NCBI GenBank assembly: GCA_038226665.1
Contig: JBBRQI010000001.1
Span: 321,299 to 385,298, forward strand
DNA: 64,000 nucleotides
From: SZAS-103 sp038226665
GTDB lineage: Bacteria > Pseudomonadota > Gammaproteobacteria > Xanthomonadales > Xanthomonadaceae
Direction: 5' to 3'
A program made the translations under genes and the position numbers. The notes below the pieces were generated by a model. It did not search any database, was not told where the DNA came from, and saw only the letters and a list, made by a program, of their open reading frames with translations. Positions 51,911-60,820 of this stretch are shown here, piece by piece. Numbering within the stretch: position 1 is the first letter of the stretch; each line of letters starts with the position of its first letter.

Positions 51911-54451
51911 ATGCAACGTCGCGTCGTTTGGTGGCGTTTGCTCGTCCTGCTGGTCGCATGCGTGGGCAAGGCACAGGCTGGACGCGAGAGCGTGCTCAAG
52001 CAGGTCGACCTGCCGCACGACTATTACTGGCGCGAGTTGTACCTGCCGCAGATCACTACCGGACCCTCGTCGGCGAGTTTCATGCCCGATGGCAAGACGC
52101 TTGTGTACAGCATGTCCGGTTCGCTGTGGCGGCAGCGTATCGATGGCGATGCGGCGACCGAACTCACCCATGCAGCGAAATCGTACGACTACCAGCCCGA
52201 CGTCGCGCACGACGGCCGCAGCGTGGTGTTCACGCGTTACGATGGCAACGCGCTCGAGCTGTGCCGCCTGAATCTCGCGAACGGCCACGAACAGCAACTC
52301 ACAACCGATGGTGCGGTCAACGTCGAGCCGCGGCTGTCGCCGGACGGCACGCAGGTCGCGTGGGTTTCGACGCAGAGCACGGGTCATTTCAATCTCTTCA
52401 TCGCCGCAATCGACAACGCCGGATTGCACAACGCGCATCAAGTGCTGGGCGAAAGCAGGACAGAGACCGATCGCTATTACTACTCCGCGTTCGACCATGC
52501 GATCAATCCATCGTGGTCGCCGGATGGCGCGACGATCTACTACGTCGGCAATCACGACGTCACCTGGGGTACCGGCGACATCTGGGCGGTGTCGGTGCGC
52601 GATCCAACGCAACGGCACCGGATTCTCAGTGAGGAAACCAACTGGAACGCGCGACCCGAACTTGCACCGGACGGCAAGCGACTGTTGTTCACCAGCTACC
52701 ACGGACGGCAATCGCAGCAACTGTGGTTGACCACGTCGACGGGCGCCGCGCCGCTGCCGCTGACCTTCGGCGACTACGACCGTCGCAATGCGCGCTGGTC
52801 GCCGGGTGGCCAGCGCATCGCGTACATCGACAACACGCCGCTGGATGGTGTGGCCGGAAATACCGCATTGCGCGTCGTCGATGTCATCGGTGGTGCGACG
52901 CGCACGATCGCGCCAAGGCGGGTCACCTGGAAGACTTCGCGCGCGCGGCTTGTCATCGATGTCACAGACGAGAACGGCAAGCTCACGCCAGCGCGCGTTT
53001 CCGTACTTGCCAGCGATGGCCGCGCCTACGCGCCGCGCGTTGCGTGGATGCACAGCGACGACGGTTTCGATCGCGCACTACAGGCCGGCGAGAACCACTA
53101 CTTCCACTGCGCGCCGCCGTGCGCACTCGATGTTCCCGTCGGCCCGGTGCATGTGACCGTGCAACACGGCTTCGCGTACCTGCCGTGGCAAGGCGTGTCG
53201 ACCCTGGCCGTGGGGCACGACACCCATGTGCAGGCGAAGCTCGAACCGCAACGCCTGCCCGCCGAATTCGGCAACTGGATCAGCGCCGACCTGCACATCC
53301 ACATGAACTACGGTGGCCACTACCGCAACACGCCCGCAAACCTCGCGCGCCAGGCACGCGCGGAAGACCTCGACCTCGCCTACGACCTGCTCGTCAACAA
53401 GGAAGAACGCGTCCCCGACATCGCATGGTTCCGGCCCGACGTCGACCCCGCGAGCACCGCGCAGGTCACCGTCCTGCATGCGCAGGAATACCACACCAGT
53501 CTGTGGGGGCATCTGGGTCTGCTCAACCTCGGCGACCACTACATCACGCCGGGTTTCGCCTCCTATCGCCATTCGCCGCTCGCCAGTCCGTATCCGACCA
53601 ACGCCGCAATCGCCGACCTCGCGCATGCACAGGGCGGCCTCGTCGGCTACGTGCATCCGTTCGATATCCTGCCCGACCCCGCGAAAGACACCGACCTCAC
53701 CAACGAGCTCCCCGCCGACGTGATCAACGGCAAGGTGGACTACATCGAGATCGTCGCGTTCGCAGACCCGATCGCGACGGCCAGCGTGTGGTACCGGCTG
53801 CTGAATCTCGGCTTCCACCTGCCTGCCGCAGCGGGCACCGATGCGATGGCGAACTACGCCTCATTGCGTGGACCGGTCGGCCAGAACCGGGTGTTCCTCG
53901 ATACCGATGGACACCGCGACACCAAGGCGATCTTCGCAGCACTCAAAGCCGGGCACGGCTTCGCCAGCAACGGACCGCTGCTTGGCTTGCTGATCGACAA
54001 CGCCAAGCCTGGCGACAGCGTGAAACCAGGCACCCACCACTATCGCGTCGCACTACGCTCGCCTGTCGCGATCGACCACCTGGAACTCGTGCAGCACGGC
54101 AAGGTCGTCAAGACCTTCGCACTGATCGGCGATCGTCATCGCCTCGACGACGCCGGGGACATCGCGCTCGCTGGCGGATGGGTTCTGCTGCGCGCATGGA
54201 ACGACGGCGCCGATCCACTGGTGCAGGACCTGTATCCGTATGCAACCACCAATCCGGTCTGGATCGGCGGCGTGCAACACACCGCAAGCGCGCGTGCGGA
54301 TGCGACCTGGTTCGCCGACTGGCTCACGCGCACACTCACTGCAGTCACCGCGCGCGACGATTACAACGACGCGAACGATCGCCGCATCACGCTCGACTAC
54401 ATCCGCAGCGCACGCGACGCGTATCGCGCAATCGCCAGCAAGGCGCGATGA
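51911..54451 (+). CDS. secreted TolB-propeller/PHP (CehA-McbA) metallohydrolase
   Basis: An 846-residue exported protein. Signal peptide ends GKAQA (about 23). A TolB/WD40-like propeller covers about 40-330 (SASFMPDGKTLVYSMSG, NPSWSPDGATIYYVGN, RPELAPDGKRLLFTSYHG), then a linker domain, then a PHP hydrolase domain from about 455 with ADLHIHMNYGGHYRNTP (HxH metal site), GLVGYVHPFD and AAGTDAMANY. The CehA/McbA family hydrolyses amide, ester or carbamate bonds. It starts 3 bases after the second aminotransferase stop, which ties an extracytoplasmic hydrolase to the amino-compound operon. Confidence 0.88.
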   Translation: MQRRVVWWRLLVLLVACVGKAQAGRESVLKQVDLPHDYYWRELYLPQITTGPSSASFMPDGKTLVYSMSGSLWRQRIDGDAATELTHAAKSYDYQPDVAHDGRSVVFTRYDGNALELCRLNLANGHEQQLTTDGAVNVEPRLSPDGTQVAWVSTQSTGHFNLFIAAIDNAGLHNAHQVLGESRTETDRYYYSAFDHAINPSWSPDGATIYYVGNHDVTWGTGDIWAVSVRDPTQRHRILSEETNWNARPELAPDGKRLLFTSYHGRQSQQLWLTTSTGAAPLPLTFGDYDRRNARWSPGGQRIAYIDNTPLDGVAGNTALRVVDVIGGATRTIAPRRVTWKTSRARLVIDVTDENGKLTPARVSVLASDGRAYAPRVAWMHSDDGFDRALQAGENHYFHCAPPCALDVPVGPVHVTVQHGFAYLPWQGVSTLAVGHDTHVQAKLEPQRLPAEFGNWISADLHIHMNYGGHYRNTPANLARQARAEDLDLAYDLLVNKEERVPDIAWFRPDVDPASTAQVTVLHAQEYHTSLWGHLGLLNLGDHYITPGFASYRHSPLASPYPTNAAIADLAHAQGGLVGYVHPFDILPDPAKDTDLTNELPADVINGKVDYIEIVAFADPIATASVWYRLLNLGFHLPAAAGTDAMANYASLRGPVGQNRVFLDTDGHRDTKAIFAALKAGHGFASNGPLLGLLIDNAKPGDSVKPGTHHYRVALRSPVAIDHLELVQHGKVVKTFALIGDRHRLDDAGDIALAGGWVLLRAWNDGADPLVQDLYPYATTNPVWIGGVQHTASARADATWFADWLTRTLTAVTARDDYNDANDRRITLDYIRSARDAYRAIASKAR

Positions 54452-54496
54452 GTTGTGCGCCCCGTTGCCGATGACAAGACCCCACGGAACGACACG

Positions 54497-56554
54497 ATGA
54501 AGCGACTCGCCCTGCTCTCGATCCTCATCGCTGCATCAAGTGCCCTCGCCGCGCCCGCACCGGATCGTTTCGCGCCATCCGACCTCGCGCGGCTCGCCGA
54601 CGTTACCGAACCTGCCTTCGCCCCGGACGGCGAATCCATCGCTTACACCGTCACCACCGCGAACACCAAATCCGACCAGCCGCAATCCGACCTGTGGCGC
54701 GTGCGCTACGACGGCAGCGAACGCGTGCAGCTCACCCACACGCCCGACAGCAGCGCATGGCGGCCACTATGGTCGCGCGCTGGACAGTCGCTCGCATTTC
54801 TGTCGGACAGGAAGAGCAATCCGGATGCAGCGGACTCTGCGAGAGACGACGACACCAAAACACAGGTATGGACGATGCCCGCGCGCGGCGGCGAAGCGCG
54901 CAGGCTTACCGCCTTCCCGGATGGCGTCGAGGACTTTGTGTGGTCGCCGGATGGCAGGCAGCTCGCGGTGATCGCATACGACCCGGAATTTCCACCCGGC
55001 ACCGACAAGCCAAAGAATCCGCCGCCCATCGTGACCGATCGCTATCTGTTCAAGGACGACGAACAAGGCTATCTCGGCAGCCGTCGCAAGCATGTGTACC
55101 TGTTCGACATCGCGAGCGGCGAATCCACCCTGCTGACACCCGGTGCGCACGATGAGCAACTCCCTGCGTGGTCGCCGGACGGGCAACTCATCGCCTACGT
55201 GACCAGCAGGCAGGGCGACGACCCCGACCGCAGCCTCAACTTCCAGATTGATGTTGTCGCACCGCACAAGGGAGCGAAAGAACGCCAGCTCACCGCCTTC
55301 GAACATTCCGCGATGAACCCCGACTGGGCATCGCGCATGGCATGGAGTCCCGACAGTACCCGCATCGCGTTTCTGCGCAGCGAACAAGGCAAGTGGATGG
55401 ACTACGCGCCGTGGCTGCTCGCGATCGTCGACGTCGCCTCGGGGAAGGAAACCGTACCCACCCCGATCGACCGCTGCTTCTACAAGCCGCACTGGTCGCC
55501 CGATGGACGCAGCGTGTACGCACTCGTCGAGCAAAGCCTGGTCACCCACGCAGCGCGCATCGATCTCGCCGATGGCAAGCTCACCGAACTCGACCACGGC
55601 GACCGCTTCGACTTCGACCTCGATGTGGCAGCCAATGGCCGCATCGTGGTGCTTGGCGGGGACGATCACGCACAGTACGAAATATCCGCCATCGATCCTT
55701 CTTCACAGAAGCCCGACGCACTGCGTTTCTTGACCGACCACAACGCGTTCCTGCGCGACAAGCGGCTAGCCGATGTCGAGCCGATCCATTTCAACAGCAA
55801 GGACGGAACCCCACTCGATGGCCTGCTGGTCAAACCAGTCGGCTGGCAGCCCGGCAAGCGCTATCCAACCATCGTGCGCGTCCACGGCGGACCGGTGTAC
55901 CAGTTCAGCCACGAATTCATGCCCGACTGGCAGGCGTACGCCGCCCACGGCTATGCAGTCGTCGCGGTGAATCCACGCGGCAGCTCGGGCCGCGGCTTCG
56001 ACTTCGCGAAGGTCATCTACGCGGACTGGGGCAACAAGGATGTCCAGGACGTGCTTGCCGGCCTCGACCATGTCGTGCAGATGGGCATCGCCGATCCGCA
56101 GCGGCTCGGCGTCGGCGGCTGGAGTTACGGCGGCATCCTCACCGACGCAGTGATCGCGAGCGATACGCGCTTCAAAGCGGCGGTCAGCGGCGCCGGCGCG
56201 GCGAACTTCATCGGCATGTACGGCCATGACGAATATATCCGCGAGTACGAGCTCGAACTCGGCCTGCCGTGGAAGAACCGCGACGCATACGACCGTGTGA
56301 GTTTCGCCTTTCTGCACGCCGATCGCATCCAGACCCCGACCCTGTTCGAGTGCGCCGACAAGGACTTCAACGTGCCCTGCGAAGGCGGCGAACAGATGTA
56401 CCAGGCGCTGCAGTCACTCAAGATTCCGACGCAACTGGTGATCTATCCGGGCCAGCACCACGAGATGACGATCCCGAGCTACCTGCGCGACCGCCTCGAA
56501 CGCAACATCGCGTGGTACGACAAGTACCTCAAGCCCGTCGGCGCGGGCAAGTGA
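54497..56554 (+). CDS. secreted S9-family serine peptidase
   Basis: Prolyl-oligopeptidase-family enzyme, 685 residues. Signal peptide ends SSALA (about 18); a seven-bladed propeller (about 30-410: PAFAPDGESIAYTVTT, WSPDGRQLAVIAYDP) precedes the alpha/beta-hydrolase domain with GGWSYGGILTD (Ser about 542), ADKDFNVP (Asp about 621) and GQHHEM (His about 653). PTIVRVHGGP is the oxyanion region. The type is acylaminoacyl or dipeptidyl peptidase. The 45-base gap to the PHP gene suggests cotranscription. Confidence 0.92.
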   Translation: MKRLALLSILIAASSALAAPAPDRFAPSDLARLADVTEPAFAPDGESIAYTVTTANTKSDQPQSDLWRVRYDGSERVQLTHTPDSSAWRPLWSRAGQSLAFLSDRKSNPDAADSARDDDTKTQVWTMPARGGEARRLTAFPDGVEDFVWSPDGRQLAVIAYDPEFPPGTDKPKNPPPIVTDRYLFKDDEQGYLGSRRKHVYLFDIASGESTLLTPGAHDEQLPAWSPDGQLIAYVTSRQGDDPDRSLNFQIDVVAPHKGAKERQLTAFEHSAMNPDWASRMAWSPDSTRIAFLRSEQGKWMDYAPWLLAIVDVASGKETVPTPIDRCFYKPHWSPDGRSVYALVEQSLVTHAARIDLADGKLTELDHGDRFDFDLDVAANGRIVVLGGDDHAQYEISAIDPSSQKPDALRFLTDHNAFLRDKRLADVEPIHFNSKDGTPLDGLLVKPVGWQPGKRYPTIVRVHGGPVYQFSHEFMPDWQAYAAHGYAVVAVNPRGSSGRGFDFAKVIYADWGNKDVQDVLAGLDHVVQMGIADPQRLGVGGWSYGGILTDAVIASDTRFKAAVSGAGAANFIGMYGHDEYIREYELELGLPWKNRDAYDRVSFAFLHADRIQTPTLFECADKDFNVPCEGGEQMYQALQSLKIPTQLVIYPGQHHEMTIPSYLRDRLERNIAWYDKYLKPVGAGK

Positions 56555-56934
56555 AGCGCGTGTCTATCAGAAAGGCTGTGTCAGCGCGGCGGACTGTATC
56601 GGCCAAATCGCTTCAGCAGGCGCACCAACTCCGCACGCGAAATCCCCTTGGCGTAGTAGCCAGTCGTGCCGTCAATCGAATAACGGCAAGCGGTTCAAGT
56701 CTACGAGCGATGCCGCCTTCGCGAGAATAGCGATTGAGAGCCTACTCCAAACAGGCTCCAACTAGTTTCAAGATTTATGCAATATGCCGCGACGGTGTCA
56801 GACCTAGCAATGATGCGTCATGAGACCGTAGCGCGAGCGCATGCAAGACCTCCCGGACGATTATCATGGATAGTCTATGCGCCCCCCCTGCAACATCAGA
56901 ATCGACTCCGACCCTCCCGATCGAGAGGCATCCC
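56555..56934. other. 380-base intergenic region, relatively AT-rich
   Basis: Longest gene-free stretch in the window. Its left part holds a possible coding remnant on the minus strand (listed separately). The right part (56760-56880) is richer in A+T than the surroundings and has ATTATCATGGATAGTCTATG near 56859, where a promoter for the Rieske gene could lie. No terminator or mobile-element end is recognised. Confidence 0.5.
56581..56694 (-). pseudogene. possible C-terminal coding remnant
   Basis: Reading the minus strand into the stop at 56581 gives a plausible protein end containing RYSIDGTTGYYAKGISRAEL and VRLLKRFGRYSPPR. An in-frame stop sits just upstream (56695-56697) and another frame continues the open reading, so if real it is a frameshifted relic. 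Family not recognised; chance cannot be excluded. Confidence 0.25.
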
Positions 56935-57984
56935 ATGGAAGACCTCACCCGCGCCCACGCGCTGTCCGCCCGCCACTACTTCGGCGACGACATGCTCGCG
57001 ATGGAACAGCGCGCGGTATTCGCACGCAGCTGGCAGCTTGTCGCGCACCAGGGCCAGCTTGCCGAAGCGGGCGACCATGTCGTCGAGAGCATTGCGGGTG
57101 CGCCCGTGCTGCTGGTGCGTGGCGAAGACGGCGTGCTGCGCGCATTCCCGAACGTGTGCAGGCATCGCGCCGGCCCACTCGCGCTGTGCAATGGAAAAGG
57201 CGCGCGCGCCCTGCACTGCAAGTACCACGGCTGGACGTACCGGCTCGACGGCCAACTGCGCAATGCACCGGAGATGCAGGATGCAGCCGACTTCACGGTA
57301 GCCGACATCCGCCTTCCGCCGCTGCGCGTGCACGAATGGCAGGGTCTGGTGTTCGTGGCGTTGCGCGAGGACGTGCCGGCGTTCGGGGAAGTCTACGCGG
57401 GCATCGCCGAGCGCATTGCGCCGATCGACCTGTCGATGATGCGCTACCACCGGCGCGACGCGTACGAAGTCGCATGTAACTGGAAGGTGTACGTCGACAA
57501 CTTCCTCGAGGGCTACCACCTGCCCCACGTGCATCCGGGCCTGTCGAAGGTGCTGGACTACCGCGCCTACGACACCGAACTGCTGCCGTGGTATTCGCTG
57601 CAGTCCTCGCCCTTGCGCGACAGCGACGGCATCTATGGCGACGGCGAGGCGTTCTACTACCACGTCTATCCGAACATCATGCTCAACGTGATGCCCGGAC
57701 GCCTGCAGAGCAATCGCGTGGTGCCATTGGGCCCGGGGCGCTGCCGCGTCGAGTTCGACTACTACTACGCGCAGGACGCCAAGGCGCAGGCACGCATCGC
57801 AATGGACACGATGTTCAGCGACGAGATCCAGCACGAGGACGTCGCGATTTGCGAGGCGGTGCAGAAGGGTCTCGCGTCGGGTTTCTATGAAGCAGGACGG
57901 CTATGCCCGAAACGCGAAAGCGGCGTGTGGCATTTCCAGAACCTGTTGCGGGTGGCGTATGCGGATGCGGAGGGCAACGCTTGA
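56935..57984 (+). CDS. Rieske non-heme iron oxygenase, alpha subunit
   Basis: A 349-residue ring-hydroxylating/N-demethylating oxygenase. Rieske 2Fe-2S domain (about 30-140) with CRHRAG (about 76) and CKYHGW (about 95); catalytic domain with the mononuclear-iron motif NFLEGYHLPHVHPG (about 188-201) and a later EDVAICEAVQKG acidic ligand. No beta subunit or reductase gene is adjacent. Length and the FLEGYHLPHVH motif resemble the choline/glycine-betaine/stachydrine oxygenase group. Neighbouring GcvT-like and FAD enzymes favour an N-methyl substrate (inference). Confidence 0.88.
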   Translation: MEDLTRAHALSARHYFGDDMLAMEQRAVFARSWQLVAHQGQLAEAGDHVVESIAGAPVLLVRGEDGVLRAFPNVCRHRAGPLALCNGKGARALHCKYHGWTYRLDGQLRNAPEMQDAADFTVADIRLPPLRVHEWQGLVFVALREDVPAFGEVYAGIAERIAPIDLSMMRYHRRDAYEVACNWKVYVDNFLEGYHLPHVHPGLSKVLDYRAYDTELLPWYSLQSSPLRDSDGIYGDGEAFYYHVYPNIMLNVMPGRLQSNRVVPLGPGRCRVEFDYYYAQDAKAQARIAMDTMFSDEIQHEDVAICEAVQKGLASGFYEAGRLCPKRESGVWHFQNLLRVAYADAEGNA

Positions 57985-58009
57985 GGGCTTCGCGCGATCT
58001 AGTTTGTCT

Positions 58010-58090
58010 GTCATCCTGAGCCCAGCGAAGGATCTGCTGACGGTTCCTGTCATCGTTGAGAGCAAGATCCTTCGCTGCGCTCAGGATGAC
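58010..58090. repeat. 26-bp inverted repeat (REP-like hairpin)
   Basis: Left arm 58010-58035 (GTCATCCTGAGCCCAGCGAA then GGATCT) and right arm 58065-58090 are complementary at 25 of 26 positions around a 29-base loop. The arm sequence is of the TCATCCTGAGC-GAAGGATC type seen dispersed in many bacterial genomes. It begins 25 bases after the Rieske stop and may end or stabilise that transcript. Confidence 0.92.
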
Positions 58091-58147
58091 TGGATTGGGA
58101 ATGCGTCGTTCGGGCCGGATGCCCTTCTCAAAACTTCGGAGTTTTGC

Positions 58148-59488
58148 ATGACCATCCGTCTCCAGATTCGAGGCGCGCTTGCGATCGCTGCATGCTGCGC
58201 GAGTCTTTCCGCCACGAGTTTCGCTGCACCGGCTTCGGGAACCGTCACGGTCTTCGCCGGCCACCTGCTGGACGTCGATGCAGGCAGGATGCTGGCCGAC
58301 CAAGCGATCGTGATTGTCGATGGCCGCGTCACTTCCGTCGTGCCTCGCCAAGATTTCCGCGGCGAGGCCAGAGTCATTGACTGGAGCGCATACACCGTCA
58401 TCCCCGGCCTCATGGACATGCATACGCACCTGATCGGCGACATCGAATCCAACGACCCGACCGCACCGCTGAAGATGAGCGCGCAAGGCGACGTGCTGAT
58501 TGGTGCGCAACACGCGCGCGATACGCTTTACGCAGGATTCACCACGGTCCGCGATGTCGGCACCTACCGTGCGTTTGGCGATGTGGCGCTGCGCGATGCG
58601 ATTGCGAAGGGATGGGTACCGGGGCCGCGGATGTTCGTGGCCGGCGCCTACATCACGATCCCTGGCGGCGGCGGCGAAGTCACGGGTCTGCCGCCTGGAA
58701 CGATCGTTCCGCCGGAGTTCCGTCGCGGCGTCTCCAGCAGCGAAGCGCAGGTGCGCACAAACGTCGACTACATCCTCGATCATGGCGCCGACTTCATCAA
58801 GGTGATCGCGACAGGCGCTGTGCTCACGCCGGGCACGGAACCCGGGAAGTCCGAATTCACGCCGGCGCAGTTGCGCGCCGCAGTCGAGGAAGCGGAGAAG
58901 CACGGCACCTTCGTCGCTGCGCACGCACACGGCGCGCAGGGCATCAAGGATGCAACACGCGCCGGCGTGCGCTCGATCGAACACGGTTCGCTGATCGACG
59001 ACGAAGGCATCGCGCTGATGGCAAAGACCGGCAACTGGCTGGTCGCCGACATCTACAACGGCGACTACATCGACAGCGTCGGTCGCAAGGAAGGCTGGCC
59101 GGTCGACACGCTGCGCAAGAACACCGACACCACCGACGCCCAGCGCGAAGGCTTCCGCAAGGCCGTGAAGGCTGGCGTGCACATCGCGTTCGGCACCGAT
59201 GCGAGCGTGTATCCGCACGGCGACAATGCGCGCCAGTTCGCCTACATGGTGCGCTACGGGATGACGCCGCTGCAGGCGATCCAAGCGGCGACGATTGACG
59301 CCGCGCGCCTGCTGCGCAAGGAAAACGACATCGGGTCGATCGCGCAAGGCAAGTCGGCGGACATGATCGCGGTCGCGGGCGATCCACTGGTCGATATCCG
59401 CCTGCTCGAGCATGTGCAGGGCGTGATCAAGCTGGGCAACCTCGAATGCGGACCGGGTGCGGCGAAGTGCCATGCTGAGTCGCCTTAG
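58148..59488 (+). CDS. secreted amidohydrolase (imidazolonepropionase-like/prolidase-like)
   Basis: A 446-residue exported metal-dependent hydrolase. Signal peptide ends ATSFA (about 26). VIPGLMDMHTHLIGD (HxH metal site, about 91-93), DFIKVIATGAV, VAAHAHGAQGIKDATRAGVRSIEHGS with two His ligands, HIAFGTDASVYPHGDN (Asp ligand) and the C-terminal GSIAQGKSADMIAV are hallmarks. This subfamily includes secreted Xaa-Pro/Xaa-Arg dipeptidases. The ring is not of the cytoplasmic HutI type because it is exported. It sits between the Rieske and GcvT-like genes on the same strand. Confidence 0.9.
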   Translation: MTIRLQIRGALAIAACCASLSATSFAAPASGTVTVFAGHLLDVDAGRMLADQAIVIVDGRVTSVVPRQDFRGEARVIDWSAYTVIPGLMDMHTHLIGDIESNDPTAPLKMSAQGDVLIGAQHARDTLYAGFTTVRDVGTYRAFGDVALRDAIAKGWVPGPRMFVAGAYITIPGGGGEVTGLPPGTIVPPEFRRGVSSSEAQVRTNVDYILDHGADFIKVIATGAVLTPGTEPGKSEFTPAQLRAAVEEAEKHGTFVAAHAHGAQGIKDATRAGVRSIEHGSLIDDEGIALMAKTGNWLVADIYNGDYIDSVGRKEGWPVDTLRKNTDTTDAQREGFRKAVKAGVHIAFGTDASVYPHGDNARQFAYMVRYGMTPLQAIQAATIDAARLLRKENDIGSIAQGKSADMIAVAGDPLVDIRLLEHVQGVIKLGNLECGPGAAKCHAESP

Positions 59489-59524
59489 ATTTCCATCGAA
59501 TCGCTGATTCCGCCGCAACACGCG

Positions 59525-59566
59525 CTGGCTCAGGGTTCGACCCTGGCCAGCCGCTCCCCGTATAAT
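59525..59566 (+). promoter_or_regulatory. promoter with overlapping dyad before the GcvT-like gene
   Basis: TATAAT at 59561-59566 is a perfect -10. The expected -35 region is covered by a dyad, CTGGCTCAGGGT/ACCCTGGCCAG with loop TCG and one bulge (59525-59550), whose core CAGGGT-TCG-ACCCTG is perfect. The overlap suggests repressor control; it could also be the amidohydrolase terminator, but no T-run follows. Confidence 0.65.
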
Positions 59567-59605
59567 TGGACGTTTCGCGCCCCGGGGAGCGCGACGGACA
59601 CAACC

Positions 59606-60802
59606 ATGCCCGAACTCAAGCGCACCGCCTTCCACGAACGCACCTCGAAGCTGTGCCTGCCGCAGAACTGGCGGCGCTGGGCAGGGTATATCGTCGCCGG
59701 TTCCTACGATCTGTCGCTCGACCGCGAATACTGGGCGATCCGCGATGCCGCGGCGCTGATCGACATCTCGCCGTTGATGAAGTACCTCATCGATGGCCCC
59801 GATGCCGCGCAACTGCTGCACCGGATCACTACGCGCGATGTCCACAAGATGGCGGTCGGACAGGTCTACTACACCGGCTGGTGCGACGACGAAGGCAAGA
59901 TGCTCGACGACGGCACGATCTCCCGGCTCGGCGAAACCAGTTTCCGCATGACGTCGGCGGAGCCATCGCTGCGTTGGCTGTCGATGAATGCGGTCGGCAT
60001 GGACGTGACGATCCGCGAAGTCAGCGACCAGGTGGCGGCGCTGAGCCTGCAGGGTCCGAAGTCGCGCACGATCCTCAATGGTTGCTGCAAGAAGAACATC
60101 GACAAGCTCAAGTTCTTCCGGGTGATGCAGACCAGCATCGACGGCGTGCCGGTCTCGATCTCGCGCACCGGCTACACCGGCGACCTCGGCTACGAGATCT
60201 GGATGGACGTCGACAAGGCGCTCAAGATCTGGGATCGGTTGATGGTGGCCGGCCACGACTACGGGATCACGCCCTGCGGGATCCTGCCGATGGACATGGC
60301 GCGCGTGGAAGCCGGCCTTTTCATGATCGACGTCGATTACACGCCCGCGAACCATGCATGGATCGAAGGCCAGAAATCCACGCCGCTCGAAATGGGCCTG
60401 GACTGGGCGGTGAACCTCGACAAGGAAGGCTATTTCATCGGACGCCGCGCGCTGGAAAAAGAAAAGCGCGATGGCTCGGCATGGAAGCTCGTCGGCCTGG
60501 ACATCGACTGGGTAGGCCTGGAGAAATACTTCGGCGAAGTCGGCCTGCCCCCGCAGATTCCCGGGATGGCGGTGCGCGGCAATTTGCCGGTCATGCACAA
60601 CGGTCGGCAGGTCGGTTACGCGTCGACGAGTTCGTGGTCACCAGTGCTGAAGAAATACATCGCGCTCGCGCACGTACAGAAACCGCGCTACGAAGTGGGT
60701 ACGCAGCTGACGATCGAGATCACCGTGGAGCACCATCGGAAGCAGACGGCTTGCAGTGTCGTGAAGCTGCCGTTTTACGATCCTGAGTGGAAGAAGAAGT
60801 AG
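59606..60802 (+). CDS. GcvT-like folate-dependent demethylase/aminomethyltransferase
   Basis: A 398-residue T-protein-fold enzyme. AALIDISPLMKYLIDGPDAAQ, the folate-site GKMLDDGTISRLGE with the conserved catalytic Asp, AALSLQGPKSRTIL, SRTGYTGDLGYEIWM and RVEAGLFMIDVDYTP. The N-terminal part and the C-terminal VGYASTSSWSPVLKKYIALA barrel are standard, but no gcvH or gcvP is near and the sequence diverges from glycine-cleavage T proteins, so a separate demethylase role (dimethylglycine- or DMSP-demethylase-like) is likely. Confidence 0.87.
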   Translation: MPELKRTAFHERTSKLCLPQNWRRWAGYIVAGSYDLSLDREYWAIRDAAALIDISPLMKYLIDGPDAAQLLHRITTRDVHKMAVGQVYYTGWCDDEGKMLDDGTISRLGETSFRMTSAEPSLRWLSMNAVGMDVTIREVSDQVAALSLQGPKSRTILNGCCKKNIDKLKFFRVMQTSIDGVPVSISRTGYTGDLGYEIWMDVDKALKIWDRLMVAGHDYGITPCGILPMDMARVEAGLFMIDVDYTPANHAWIEGQKSTPLEMGLDWAVNLDKEGYFIGRRALEKEKRDGSAWKLVGLDIDWVGLEKYFGEVGLPPQIPGMAVRGNLPVMHNGRQVGYASTSSWSPVLKKYIALAHVQKPRYEVGTQLTIEITVEHHRKQTACSVVKLPFYDPEWKKK

Positions 60803-60820
60803 GGCTAGCGAGATCACTTT

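Noticed and set aside
50264..53053. Minus-strand frame of over 900 codons opposite the CoA-transferase, aminotransferase and PHP genes
   Set aside because: Antisense shadow with no recognisable motif; the opposite strand encodes complete families with tight operon spacing.
59525..59605. Glycine riboswitch before the GcvT-like gene
   Set aside because: The leader after the -10 is only about 30 bases, too short for the aptamer; the dyad lies upstream of the transcription start.
57815..60598. Very long minus-strand open frame (over 900 codons) opposite the Rieske, amidohydrolase and GcvT-like genes
   Set aside because: It spans three well-supported genes and their gaps, has no domain and an Arg/His-rich composition typical of antisense frames in GC-rich DNA.
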